Below are positions 44,897 to 53,469 of a stretch of DNA of 64,000 nt, one piece after another (the first letter of the stretch is position 1; the number at the start of each line of letters is the position of its first letter). The DNA comes from Actinoallomurus oryzae (GTDB lineage Bacteria; Actinomycetota; Actinomycetes; Streptosporangiales; Streptosporangiaceae), in assembly GCF_039541955.1 (NCBI RefSeq), contig NZ_BAABHF010000064.1, forward strand, positions 3,024 through 67,023. Direction: 5' to 3'. The notes beneath the pieces were generated by a model, which was not told where the DNA came from, made no database searches, and was given only the letters and a program-made list of their open reading frames with translations. The translations under genes and the position numbers were made by a program.

Positions 44897-45727
44897 TTAC
44901 CGTGCGCACAACCGGTCCAGTGCCGACTGGCTCTCGTCATCCGCGGCGCGGAAGATCACCATGCGCTGATCCGGATCTTGAAGCGGCGCAAGCACTTCGA
45001 ACTGCACCGCGATCTCACCGACGTCAGGATGCCGCATCACCTTGTGCCCGCGGCCGTTGACCTTGATGTCCCGCTCGGCCCACAGCCGCGCGAATTCCTC
45101 GTCACGAGTGATGAATTCGGCGATGAGGTCGGTCAACGCGCGATCCTCCGGATGCGCGGCCCACGCGGTGCGCAGGTGGGCGATCCCCTCCCGCAGGACG
45201 CGTTCCCGGTCGACGTAGAAATCGCGTATCTCCGGATGTATCAGGCACAGCCACATCGCATTGCGCCGCGACGGAGGCAGGGTGTCGAAATCCAGTAGCA
45301 GCCTCGTCATCTCGTGGTTCCAGGCCAGGATGTCGAAGCGGTGGTTCATCAGCATGGCCGGCAGCGGCGACAGGTCGGCGACCAGCCGGGCCAGCGCCGG
45401 CGCTGCGGTGGTGGCGGGCTCGTCGGCATTGCGGGGGCGCTGCTGGGCCAGGTTGAAGAGGTAGGCGCGTTCGACGGGGGCCAGGCGCAGCGCCCGGGCC
45501 AGCGCCTCGACCACGTCCGCTGAGGGCCGCAGCCCGCGCCCCTGTTCGAGCCGCACGATGTAGTCGGTGCTGACCCCGGCCAGTTCGGCGACCTCTTCGC
45601 GGCGCAGTCCCGGGGTCCGCCGGGCCTGCCGACGTGATGGCAGACCGAGCTCGCGCGGGTCGAGCCGTTCGCGCCGGGTCCGCAGAAACGCGGCCAGCTC
45701 CTGTGTTGTGTCCACGACGTGGGTCAT
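44897..45727 (-). CDS. XRE/MmyB-like transcriptional regulator
   Basis: A 276-residue regulator with an N-terminal lambda-repressor-type helix-turn-helix (RRTPGLRREEVAELAGVSTDYIVRLEQGRGLRPSADVV split over about 37-76) and a C-terminal MmyB-like PAS-type ligand domain (LPAMLMNHRFDILAWNHEMTRLL). ATG 45727 is preferred; ATG 45739 is 12 bases upstream. Such regulators commonly control an adjacent divergent oxidoreductase, here the aldo/keto reductase at 45846. The shared 118-bp gap has a GGAATTTCC element at 45766-45774 but no strong palindrome. Confidence 0.88.
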   Translation of the reverse strand: MTHVVDTTQELAAFLRTRRERLDPRELGLPSRRQARRTPGLRREEVAELAGVSTDYIVRLEQGRGLRPSADVVEALARALRLAPVERAYLFNLAQQRPRNADEPATTAAPALARLVADLSPLPAMLMNHRFDILAWNHEMTRLLLDFDTLPPSRRNAMWLCLIHPEIRDFYVDRERVLREGIAHLRTAWAAHPEDRALTDLIAEFITRDEEFARLWAERDIKVNGRGHKVMRHPDVGEIAVQFEVLAPLQDPDQRMVIFRAADDESQSALDRLCAR

Positions 45728-45845
45728 CACGCGTCTCAACAGCCGGGGTAGGACTGGTGTTCCCAGGAATTTCCTTCCCTTACCCCCGGCTCGTGGCGGT
45801 CACAGCCTTGTTCTCGACAACGGATCACGGGCACAGGAGGACACG

Positions 45846-46910
45846 ATGTCGCTCACCCTCGACACCTACCGGCTGCTGGGCCGCTCCGGGCTGCGAGTCT
45901 CGCCGCTGGCGCTGGGCGCGGCGACCTTCGGCACCGATTGGGGCTGGGGCGCCGAGCAGGACGAGGCACGCAAGCTGTTCGACGCCTACGTCGAGCGAGG
46001 CGGAAACTTCATCGACACCGCCAACACCTACACGAATGGCAGCTCCGAGCGCCTGCTGGGCGAATTCGCCCGCCGCGAGCGCGAAAGCCTGGTGCTGGCC
46101 ACGAAATACACGACGCTGCGCCGGCCCGGCGACCCGAACTCCGGGGGCGGCCACCGCAAGAGCCTGTTCGCCTCGGTAGAAGCGAGTCTGCGACAGCTCA
46201 ATACGGACTACATCGATCTGCTCTATCTGCACGTGTGGGATTTCACGACACCGGTCGAGGAGATCCTGCGCGGCATGGACGATCTGGTCCGGCAGGGCAA
46301 GCTCCTGTACGTGGCGATCTGCAACGCCCCGGCCTGGCAGGTGTCGCGCATGCAGGCGATCGCCGACCTGCGCGGCTGGTCGCCGCTGGTCGCCCTGCAG
46401 ATCGAGTACAACCTGATCGAGCGCACCGGGGAACGCGACCTGATCCCCATGGCACGCGAGATGGGGCTGGGCGTGGTCCCGTACTCACCGTTGGCCGGTG
46501 GGCTGCTCACCGGCAAGTACGGCCGCGATGACCTGACCGCGACGAACGTCGTGTCCGGCGACAGCAACCGCAAGAGCTTCAACCTCGCTCTGGGCATGGT
46601 CACCGAACGCAATCTGGCCATTGCCGATGTCGTGAAGGAGGTCGCCACGGAGATGGGCCGCACACCCGCCCAGGTCGGGCTGGCCTGGACCCTGCGGAAC
46701 CCGGGCGTGACGGCACCGATCATCGGCGCCCGCACCCCCGCGCAGCTGGAGGACAATCTGGGCGCCCTGGAGGTCGACTTCACCGCCGCGCAACTGGCCC
46801 GCCTCGACGAGGCCAGCGCGATCGAACTCGGGTTCCCGCACGACATGCTCGCCAGTGACCACATCCGCAATGTGACCGCAGGTGACCTGACGATCGAAAC
46901 TCGCCACTGA
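45846..46910 (+). CDS. Aldo/keto reductase
   Basis: A 354-residue NADPH-dependent TIM-barrel reductase. The tetrad can be placed: Asp in NFIDTANTY, Tyr in TANTYTNG, Lys in LVLATKYT and His in LLYLHVWD. C-terminal cofactor residues appear in PIIGARTPAQLEDNL. ATG 45846 follows AGGAGG (45835-45840). It is slightly less GC-biased at third positions than its neighbours (for example GAATTC, AAATAC, AATACG), possibly an acquired gene. It is probably controlled by the divergent MmyB-type regulator. The substrate is unknown. Confidence 0.9.
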   Translation: MSLTLDTYRLLGRSGLRVSPLALGAATFGTDWGWGAEQDEARKLFDAYVERGGNFIDTANTYTNGSSERLLGEFARRERESLVLATKYTTLRRPGDPNSGGGHRKSLFASVEASLRQLNTDYIDLLYLHVWDFTTPVEEILRGMDDLVRQGKLLYVAICNAPAWQVSRMQAIADLRGWSPLVALQIEYNLIERTGERDLIPMAREMGLGVVPYSPLAGGLLTGKYGRDDLTATNVVSGDSNRKSFNLALGMVTERNLAIADVVKEVATEMGRTPAQVGLAWTLRNPGVTAPIIGARTPAQLEDNLGALEVDFTAAQLARLDEASAIELGFPHDMLASDHIRNVTAGDLTIETRH

Positions 46911-46954
46911 TCCCGATCGAGCGCCCGGGGCGGCAACCGCCTCAAGCGCCAACC

Positions 46955-46994
46955 GTGCTGGTCGCAGTCCGCAACGAACGGCTGTGACCAGCAC
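46955..46994. terminator. Bidirectional hairpin between aldo/keto reductase and pgl
   Basis: GTGCTGGTCGCAG (46955-46967) pairs with CTGTGACCAGCAC (46982-46994) with one G-U wobble, and is extended by one further C-G pair, around a 14-base loop. It lies between the stops of two convergent genes (46910 and 47009), so it can serve both. Confidence 0.8.
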
Positions 46995-47008
46995 GTTCAC
47001 AACGGACC

Positions 47009-47746
47009 CTAGCGCAGCTTCCCGGCGGCGGCCCGGTCGAACACGAACAGCGTCCGGGCGCGGCCCCGGGCGCCGGCGGCCGGCACCTGAGCCGGGTCGG
47101 CGTCGGACAGGGCCAGCCGCGCGGCATCGGCCTTCGACTCGCCTGCGGCGAGGATCCACACCTCCTGGGCGGTGCGGAGTGCCGGGAGAGACAGGCTCAA
47201 ACGGGTGGGCGGTGGCTTCGGCGCCCCATGAACGGCCACGACCGCGCCGCTCTCCCGCAGCGCGGGCATGGCCGGGAACAGCGACGCCACATGCGCGTCG
47301 GGGCCCAGGCCGAGCATGAGGACGTCGAAGGACGGCACCTCGCCGTGCCCCGCCGCCCTGCGCAGTTCCTCGGCGTACCGCTCGGCGGCCTCCTCCGGGC
47401 TGAGCCCCGAGTCGGAGGCGGGCATCGGGTGCACGCGGCGCTCGTCCACGTCGACGTGGTCGAGCAGGGCCGCGCGCGCCCCGGTCTCGTTCCGCTCCTC
47501 GTGCCCCGAGGGCAGGTAACGCTCGTCGCCCCACCAGATGTCCAGGTTGCGCCAGTCGACGGCGTCGCGGGCCGGAGCGGCGGCCACCGCGGCCAGGACG
47601 GCGGTGCCCACGCCGCCTCCGGTGAGGACGACGTGGGCACCGCCGCCCGCGGACTGCACGTCCACGAGCCGCGTCACCAGCCGCGCGGCGGCGGCCTTGG
47701 CGAGCAGGTCCTGGTCCCGATGGACGATGACGGACGGCACGGTCAC
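47009..47746 (-). CDS. pgl: 6-phosphogluconolactonase
   Basis: A 245-residue NagB-like fold hydrolase that opens 6-phosphogluconolactone. Motifs are VLTGGGVGTAVLAAV, WGDERYLP and the conserved LGLGPDAHVASLFP. GTG 47746 overlaps the opcA stop (GTGA), so it is translated with opcA. It is last of the minus-strand cluster tkt-tal-pgi-zwf-opcA-pgl and ends at a bidirectional terminator. Confidence 0.95.
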   Translation of the reverse strand: MTVPSVIVHRDQDLLAKAAAARLVTRLVDVQSAGGGAHVVLTGGGVGTAVLAAVAAAPARDAVDWRNLDIWWGDERYLPSGHEERNETGARAALLDHVDVDERRVHPMPASDSGLSPEEAAERYAEELRRAAGHGEVPSFDVLMLGLGPDAHVASLFPAMPALRESGAVVAVHGAPKPPPTRLSLSLPALRTAQEVWILAAGESKADAARLALSDADPAQVPAAGARGRARTLFVFDRAAAGKLR

Positions 47747-48720
47747 GACTTCTTCGCCTTCGGCTTCGCGGCGCTCTTGGCGGCGGGGGCCGCAGGAGCG
47801 GGCTGCGCGGACGCCGCCTCCAGGCCCTTGGCGAACCGCTGGACCGCCTCGTGATAGACCTCGTCGGGGTCGAGACGCCGCAGTTCCTCGGCGAGCAGCT
47901 CGGAGGTCGAGCGCCGGTGCAGCGCGACCTGACGGTCGGGCTGGTCGGACCGCGAGAGCGTCGCGACCCGGCCGTCCGGGCGGGTGACCGCGATCTCGCC
48001 GTTCTTGGTGGAGAGGCGCACCGCCGTGATGCCCGGCCCGCGCGACTCGGAGATCTCCGCCGAGATGCCGAGGCGAACCGACAGCCAGCCGCCGAGCAGC
48101 GCCGCGCTCGGGCTGCCGGAGTCGGCCTCGATGCGGGCCCCCGTGACGTCATCGTGCGGCTGGTCAAGAGCCGCGGCGAGCAGTGAACGCCACGGCGTGA
48201 CGCGTGCCCACGCGAAGTCGGTGTCGCCGGGCAGGTAGCCGCCGGCCAGTCGCTTGAGCGTGCCGAGCGGGTCGGTGCCGCGCGTCGAGTCGGTCACGCG
48301 GCGCTGGGCGAGCGCGCCGAGGGCCTCGGCGCCCGGCTTGACCGGCGCCTCGCCCGGCCACCAGGTGACCACGGGCGTGTCGGGCACCAGCAGCGGCAGC
48401 ACGACGGAGTCGGCGTGCTCGGCGAGCTGCCCGTACATCCGCAGCAGCACGGTCTCGCCCGGACCGCTCTCACCGACGCGGACCTCGGCGTCGACGCGGG
48501 ACTCGGCCTCCCGGCCACGGGCGATCACCCCGAGGATGCGGCAGGGATGCTCGCGCGCCACCTCCGTCGCGGCGCGGATCGCGTCGTACTGGGCCGCCTC
48601 GTCGGTCACGACGATCAACGTCAGTACCTTGCCGGTGGCCGGGCCGCCCATCCGGTGGCGGGTCGCGGTCAGCGCGTCCTGGATCTTACGAGTGCTGGTG
48701 TTCGCCAGATCGATGATCAT
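47743..48720 (-). CDS. opcA: Glucose-6-phosphate dehydrogenase assembly protein OpcA
   Basis: A 325-residue OpcA, the partner needed for full activity of G6P dehydrogenase and its redox control in cyanobacteria and actinobacteria. Typical segments are LTLIVVTDEAAQYDAIRAA near the N-terminus and VVTWWPGEAPVKPG in the middle. The end is an Ala/Lys-rich low-complexity tail (AAKSAAKPKAKKS). ATG 48720 (MIIDLANTSTRKIQ) starts 2 bp after the zwf stop; an upstream in-frame start at 48738 would overlap zwf and is less likely. Confidence 0.95.
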   Translation of the reverse strand: MIIDLANTSTRKIQDALTATRHRMGGPATGKVLTLIVVTDEAAQYDAIRAATEVAREHPCRILGVIARGREAESRVDAEVRVGESGPGETVLLRMYGQLAEHADSVVLPLLVPDTPVVTWWPGEAPVKPGAEALGALAQRRVTDSTRGTDPLGTLKRLAGGYLPGDTDFAWARVTPWRSLLAAALDQPHDDVTGARIEADSGSPSAALLGGWLSVRLGISAEISESRGPGITAVRLSTKNGEIAVTRPDGRVATLSRSDQPDRQVALHRRSTSELLAEELRRLDPDEVYHEAVQRFAKGLEAASAQPAPAAPAAKSAAKPKAKKS

Positions 48721-48722
48721 CC

Positions 48723-50258
48723 TTAGAGTCGCCTCCACGCTCGGCCGTCGCGGGCCATCATCTCGTCGGCCGCCTTGGGCCCCCAGCTACCCGAGGGGTA
48801 GGACTCCGGAGCGCCGTGCTTGTCCCAGTACTCCTCGACCGGGTCGAGGATCCGCCACGACAGCTCGACCTCCTCCTGGCGGGGGAACAGCGGCGGATCG
48901 CCGATCAGCACGTCCAGCAGCAGCCGTTCGTACGCCTCGGGGGAGGACTCGGTGAAGGACTCGCCGTAGTCGAAGTCCATGTTGACGTCGCGGACCTCCA
49001 TCGAGGTGCCCGGCACCTTCGAGCCGAACCGCAGCGTCACGCCCTCGTCCGGCTGGACCCTGATGACCAGGGCGTTCTGTCCCAGCTCCTCGGTGTCGGT
49101 CTGCGCGAACGGCAGGTGCGGCGCGCGCTGGAACATCAGCGCCACCTCGGTGGCGCGCCGGGCCAGGCGCTTGCCGGTGCGCAGGTAGAACGGCACGCCC
49201 GCCCAGCGGCGTGTGTCGATGTCGAGACGCATCGCGGCGTACGTGTCGGTGCGCGAGCCCGGCGAGATGCCCTCCTCCTCGCGGAAGCCGGGCACCTTCA
49301 CGCCGCCCTGCCAGCCCGCGGCGTACTGGCCGCGTACGGAGTAGGTGTCCAGGTCGGCCGGCAGGCGTACCGCGGACAGGATCTTGGCCTTCTCCGCGCG
49401 TACGGACTCGGCCTCGAAGGAGACCGGTTCCTCCATCGCGGTCAGCGCGAGGAGCTGGAGCAGGTGGTTCTGGATCACGTCGCGGGCGGCGCCGATGCCG
49501 TCGAAGTAGCCGGCCCGGCCGCCGATGCCGATGTCCTCGGCCATCGTGATCTGCACGTGGTCGACGTAGGAGCGGTTCCAGATCGGCTCGTAGAGCGTGT
49601 TGGCGAAGCGCAGCGCCAGGATGTTCTGGACCGTCTCCTTGCCGAGGTAGTGGTCGATGCGGAAGATCGACTCCTCGGGGAAGACCTCGTGCAGGATCTC
49701 GTTGAGCTCACGCGCGCTGGCCAGGTCGTGGCCGAACGGCTTCTCGATGACGACGCGCCGCCAGGAGCCCTCCGACGGCTTGGACAGCCCACTGCGCTGG
49801 AGCTGCTTGACGACGTCCTGGAAGAACTTCGGCGGGATCGACAGGTAGAACGCGTAGTTGCCGCCTGTGCCCCGCTTGACGTCCAGCTCCTTGACCGCCG
49901 TCGCCAGCTGTTCGAACGCCGCGTCGTCGTCGAAGGTGCCCGGCACGAAGTGGATGCCCTCGCTGAGCTGGTTCCAGACCTCCTCGCGGAAGGGCGTTCG
50001 CGCGTGTTCCTTGACCGCGTCGTGCGCGAGCTGGCGGAAGTCCTGGTGCTCCCAGTCGCGGCGGGCGAAACCGACCACGGCGAAACCCGGCGGCAGCAGG
50101 CCGCGGTTGGCCAGGTCGTAGATCGCCGGCAGCAGCTTCTTGCGCGCCAGGTCCCCGGTGACCCCGAACAGCACGAGCACACATGGCCCGGCCACGCGTG
50201 GCAGACGCTTGTCGCGGGGATCGCGGAGCGGGTTGAGGATGTTCTCGATCCGCGTCAT
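48723..50258 (-). CDS. zwf: Glucose-6-phosphate 1-dehydrogenase
   Basis: A 511-residue G6PDH, the NADP-linked entry step of the pentose-phosphate pathway. The dinucleotide fold is LVLFGVTGDLARKKLLPAIY (about 27-46) and the active-site signature RIDHYLGKETVQN; the C-terminal domain has TRRWAGVPFYLRTGKRL. ATG 50258 is the start. A 380-bp spacer separates it from the upstream pgi, so zwf-opcA-pgl may have its own promoter. Confidence 0.97.
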   Translation of the reverse strand: MTRIENILNPLRDPRDKRLPRVAGPCVLVLFGVTGDLARKKLLPAIYDLANRGLLPPGFAVVGFARRDWEHQDFRQLAHDAVKEHARTPFREEVWNQLSEGIHFVPGTFDDDAAFEQLATAVKELDVKRGTGGNYAFYLSIPPKFFQDVVKQLQRSGLSKPSEGSWRRVVIEKPFGHDLASARELNEILHEVFPEESIFRIDHYLGKETVQNILALRFANTLYEPIWNRSYVDHVQITMAEDIGIGGRAGYFDGIGAARDVIQNHLLQLLALTAMEEPVSFEAESVRAEKAKILSAVRLPADLDTYSVRGQYAAGWQGGVKVPGFREEEGISPGSRTDTYAAMRLDIDTRRWAGVPFYLRTGKRLARRATEVALMFQRAPHLPFAQTDTEELGQNALVIRVQPDEGVTLRFGSKVPGTSMEVRDVNMDFDYGESFTESSPEAYERLLLDVLIGDPPLFPRQEEVELSWRILDPVEEYWDKHGAPESYPSGSWGPKAADEMMARDGRAWRRL

Positions 50259-50638
50259 CTGCCATCTCCGTCCTGCGTTGCTGTTCCGGTGGGCCGACTG
50301 ATGCCCGACATCCCCGTCCTCCCTGGGCAGTGACGCGCCCGGCGGACCAGGCGCTCTGGCCGCGGGCCTCGCCGCGCGGCGATCGTGTGTCTCCGGTCAT
50401 CGGCGAGCCGATGACCACTATCCCGAACCATCACGTCGTGCGCGATCTTCCCCCGTCGGAGGAATGTACGCCGCCGTGGGCGCCGGCCCTCCGCATTGTT
50501 CCATTTTCTGGCACACGCCATATCACCCGACATGGCATGTCCTCTCCGATCGTTTCAGTTGATAGGGGTCCGTGGGGCCGAACGTGGCGTAAACACCGGG
50601 AAAACTGGATCATGTCGCATGAGCCCGCAGCGCTCGCT
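50259..50638. other. pgi-zwf spacer with AT-richer core and inverted repeat
   Basis: This 380-bp spacer lies inside an otherwise tight operon. Its part at 50440-50620 is visibly less GC-rich than the surroundings. CACGCCAT (50514-50521) and ATGGCATG (50532-50539) form an inverted repeat (7 of 8) around 10 bases, with ATATCA between, about 260 bp upstream of zwf; it may be an operator for a zwf promoter. Short frames here (for example 50255-50533 minus) have no protein-like features. Confidence 0.4.
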
Positions 50639-52246
50639 TCAACCGTTGAGCGCGGCCTCCAGTCTCGCCAGCCCGGCCGCCCGGTCCCGCAGGTGCAGGC
50701 GCACGACCGTGTGTTCTCGCGACCGCAGCGCCCGCAGATCGGCGAAGGCCTGAGCGAGCTGCAGCGTGCCGAGGGAGTACGGCCGGCCCGGTACGTCGAC
50801 GTCGGTGGTGACCGCCCCGGTGATCTGCAGGAACAGGCCCGTACGCGGCCCGTCCTTGTACGCCTGGCCGGTCGAGTGCAGCAGCCGCGGCGCCAGGCCG
50901 AACGCCACCTGGGCGTCGCGGTCGTGGGCGGCCCGGCGGGCGAACGGCGGCCGTATCCCGGCCGTGTCGTCGGCCGTGTCGAGATAGGCCATCACCGCGA
51001 TGTAACCGCCGGACGGGGCGGCGTGGGTGAACGCGTCGAGCACGTCGCGCAGGTCCTTGGCGCCCTCCAGCATGTCGCCGGTGGCGTGCACCTCCACCTC
51101 GCCGTCCACCAGGACCGGCTCACACCCGATCACGACCGGGCGCGTGCCGTCCTCCGCGCCGCGCAGCAGGCCCGCCAGGGCCTCCTCGGACTCGTGGACC
51201 GCCGGCCGGTCGAACGGGCTGACGCCGATCACCCGGCAGGCCACCGCGGCGGCGTACTCCCACAGCAGGAACAGCGCGCCCAGCGGCCCGGACACGGCCA
51301 GGTCGGCGCCTTCGGCGGGCTCGCCGAGCACCAGCCGCCGCACGCCACGGGTGGTGCCGAAGCCCGGCGCGGCCGGGCCCTCCACGACGACCGGCACGAC
51401 GCCCCTGCCGTTCTTGCCGGTCGACTCGGCGACCAGTTGCTCGACCCAGCGGTCCAGGCCCGCCGGGCCCGAGCCGTCATCGGCGATCAGCAGCCGGTCC
51501 CGCCCGTTCGCCGTCGCGGTCCCCAGCGTCGCGCCCAGCACCAGGCCGGGATTGTCGTAGGTGAGCAGCAGCGAGGGGATGAGGGCCTCGGCCTCGTCCA
51601 GCAGCCGGCGTACGTCGGCCCCGCACAGCGCCGCCGGCACCAGGCCGTAGGCGCTCAGCGCGCCGAAGCAGCCGTCCACCTCCGGGTCGGCGGCGACGAA
51701 CGTGTGGCCGGAGGTCTCCAGGGGCGAACCCGGCGGCCCCACGGCCACGATGCGTCCGGCCGGGTCGACGCCCGCGTCGCGGAACGCGCGTTCGAACACG
51801 CGCCGGACCCCGTCGGTCTCGACCGTCTCCGCGCCGGACAGGACCAGCAGCGTACGGTCGAGCGGACCCCGGGTCGCGCGCCGGACCTGGTGCGGGTCGA
51901 CCGTGTCGAGCAGGGTCAGGCTCCGGCCCTGGGCGCGGGCGATCACCTCGGCGGCCAGGCAGGCGCCGCCCGTGCCGGCGAGGACGACGTGATCCAGGCC
52001 GGCGAAACGCTCGGTGAGCTCGTCGAGGCGGGGGAGCAGCCGGCGCGAGCGATCGGGCGCGTGTACCCACCCGAGCCGTCCGGCCGCCTTCTCCGTGGCC
52101 TCGGGCCCCCACAGGCTGGCGTTGCCGCCCATGAGGGCGGCCGGAACGCCGTCGGCGGCCAGCCGCCCGAGGACGCCGTCGGTCTCCCCGACCGCGTCGC
52201 CCCGGACGGTCACCGACACGTCGCCACCGGTCACGCGCAGCGTCAC
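50639..52246 (-). CDS. pgi: Glucose-6-phosphate isomerase (actinobacterial PPP-cluster type)
   Basis: A 535-residue SIS-fold isomerase of the divergent class that sits in actinobacterial tkt-tal-pgi-zwf clusters. Recognisable are DHVVLAGTGGACLAAEVIA (first sugar-phosphate site), LLLTYDNPGLVLGATLG and HSTGQAYKDGPRTGLFLQITG near the end. I recall related proteins reading STGQLHKGGP here, so the Tyr in QAYKDGP is worth checking. It links glycolysis to the pentose-phosphate pathway. GTG 52246 has AAGGAGG 5 bases upstream and overlaps the stop of a 20-codon ORF. Confidence 0.88.
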   Translation of the reverse strand: MTLRVTGGDVSVTVRGDAVGETDGVLGRLAADGVPAALMGGNASLWGPEATEKAAGRLGWVHAPDRSRRLLPRLDELTERFAGLDHVVLAGTGGACLAAEVIARAQGRSLTLLDTVDPHQVRRATRGPLDRTLLVLSGAETVETDGVRRVFERAFRDAGVDPAGRIVAVGPPGSPLETSGHTFVAADPEVDGCFGALSAYGLVPAALCGADVRRLLDEAEALIPSLLLTYDNPGLVLGATLGTATANGRDRLLIADDGSGPAGLDRWVEQLVAESTGKNGRGVVPVVVEGPAAPGFGTTRGVRRLVLGEPAEGADLAVSGPLGALFLLWEYAAAVACRVIGVSPFDRPAVHESEEALAGLLRGAEDGTRPVVIGCEPVLVDGEVEVHATGDMLEGAKDLRDVLDAFTHAAPSGGYIAVMAYLDTADDTAGIRPPFARRAAHDRDAQVAFGLAPRLLHSTGQAYKDGPRTGLFLQITGAVTTDVDVPGRPYSLGTLQLAQAFADLRALRSREHTVVRLHLRDRAAGLARLEAALNG

Positions 52247-52305
52247 GAGGCCTCCTTCGCCGGCCCCGTGACGAAGACGCCGTGCCGGATGGTTCTCTCG
52301 CTCAC
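52243..52305 (-). CDS. 20-codon relay ORF between tal and pgi
   Basis: GTG 52305 is 5 bases after GGGAGG, a good ribosome site. The product is VSERTIRHGVFVTGPAKEAS, and its TGA (52245-52243) overlaps the pgi GTG (52246-52244) as GTGA. The ORF spans most of the tal-pgi gap. It could be a tiny protein, but the arrangement points to a leader that couples translation into pgi. Confidence 0.4.
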   Translation of the reverse strand: MSERTIRHGVFVTGPAKEAS

Positions 52306-52360
52306 AGTGCCTCCCGGTTCACCCCGTACCCGGGCTGGTACTGCCCGTTCCCGGCCAGAC

Positions 52361-53461
52361 TTACCCTGCCTTGGCCTCCAGTTCACCCTTGACCGTGTCG
52401 AGGAGCTCCTTCCAGGAGGCCGCGAACTTCTCCACGCCCTCCTCCTCGAGGACGCGGACGACGTCGTCGTAGTCGACGCCGGCCTCCTTGAGCGCGGCCA
52501 GGTGCTGCCGGGCCTCGTCGTACCGGCCCTGGATCGTGTTGCCGGAGATCCGGCCGTGGTCGGCGGTCGCGTCCAGTGTCGCCTCCGGCATCGTGTTGAC
52601 CTCCTGGGGCGCCACGAGCTCGTCGACGTACATGGTGTCGGGGTAGTCGGGGTTCTTCACGCCGGTCGAGGCCCACAGAGGACGCTGCGGGCGTGCGCCC
52701 GCGTCCTTGAGCGCCGTCCAGCGGTCGGTGCCGAACTTCTCCTCGAACAGCGCGTACGCCAGGTGGGCGTTGGCGATGCCGGCCTTGCCCTTCAGCTCGG
52801 TCTCGCCGAGCTTGTCCAGGCGCTTGTCGATCTCGGTGTCGACGCGGCTGACGAAGAACGACGCCACGGACTCGATCTTGGACAGGTCGTGGCCGTTCGC
52901 CCGAGCCTTCTCCAGCCCCGCGAAGAAGGCGTCGATGACCTGGCCGTACCGCTCCAGCGAGAAGATCAGCGTGACGTTCACGCTGATGCCCTGCGCCAGC
53001 GTGTCGGTGATCGCCGGCAGCCCGGCGAGCGTCGCGGGGATCTTGATAAAGGTGTTCGGCCGGTCGACCAGCCACCACAGCGCCTTGGCCTCGGCGACGG
53101 TCTTCTCGGTCTCGTTCGCGAGGCGCGGGTCGACCTCGATGGACACGCGCCCGTCGACGCCGTCACTGCGGTCGTAGACCGGCCGCAGGACGTCGGCCGC
53201 CCACCGGATGTCGTACGTCGTGATGGCCCGGACGGCCTCCTCGACATCGACACCGCGGACCGCCAGGTCACGGACCTGCTCGTCATAGGACGAGCCCTTG
53301 CTGAGCGCCTTGGCGAAGATCGTCGGGTTGGACGTCACGCCGACGACGTACTTCTCCTTGATCAGCTGGGCGAGGTTGCCGCTCTGCAGACGCTCGCGGC
53401 TGATGTCGTCGAGCCAGATGGACACGCCCTCATCGGAGAGCGCCTTCAGGATGTCAGTCAT
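52361..53461 (-). CDS. tal: Transaldolase
   Basis: A 366-residue transaldolase (the longer TalB-like, actinobacterial class) exchanging dihydroxyacetone units between sugar phosphates. The Schiff-base lysine is K140 in NTFIKIPAT. The N-terminal SIWLDDISRERLQSG and GVTSNPTIFAKAL blocks are diagnostic. ATG 53461 follows GAGGAGAG, 8 bp after the tkt stop; longer in-frame versions would run into tkt. It is second in the cluster. Confidence 0.96.
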   Translation of the reverse strand: MTDILKALSDEGVSIWLDDISRERLQSGNLAQLIKEKYVVGVTSNPTIFAKALSKGSSYDEQVRDLAVRGVDVEEAVRAITTYDIRWAADVLRPVYDRSDGVDGRVSIEVDPRLANETEKTVAEAKALWWLVDRPNTFIKIPATLAGLPAITDTLAQGISVNVTLIFSLERYGQVIDAFFAGLEKARANGHDLSKIESVASFFVSRVDTEIDKRLDKLGETELKGKAGIANAHLAYALFEEKFGTDRWTALKDAGARPQRPLWASTGVKNPDYPDTMYVDELVAPQEVNTMPEATLDATADHGRISGNTIQGRYDEARQHLAALKEAGVDYDDVVRVLEEEGVEKFAASWKELLDTVKGELEAKAG

Positions 53462-53469
53462 CTCTCTCC

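Noticed and set aside
50255..50533. 92-codon minus-strand frame in the pgi-zwf spacer
   Set aside because: Arg-rich with no ribosome site or motif; its 3' end runs into the zwf start. Treated as non-coding spacer.
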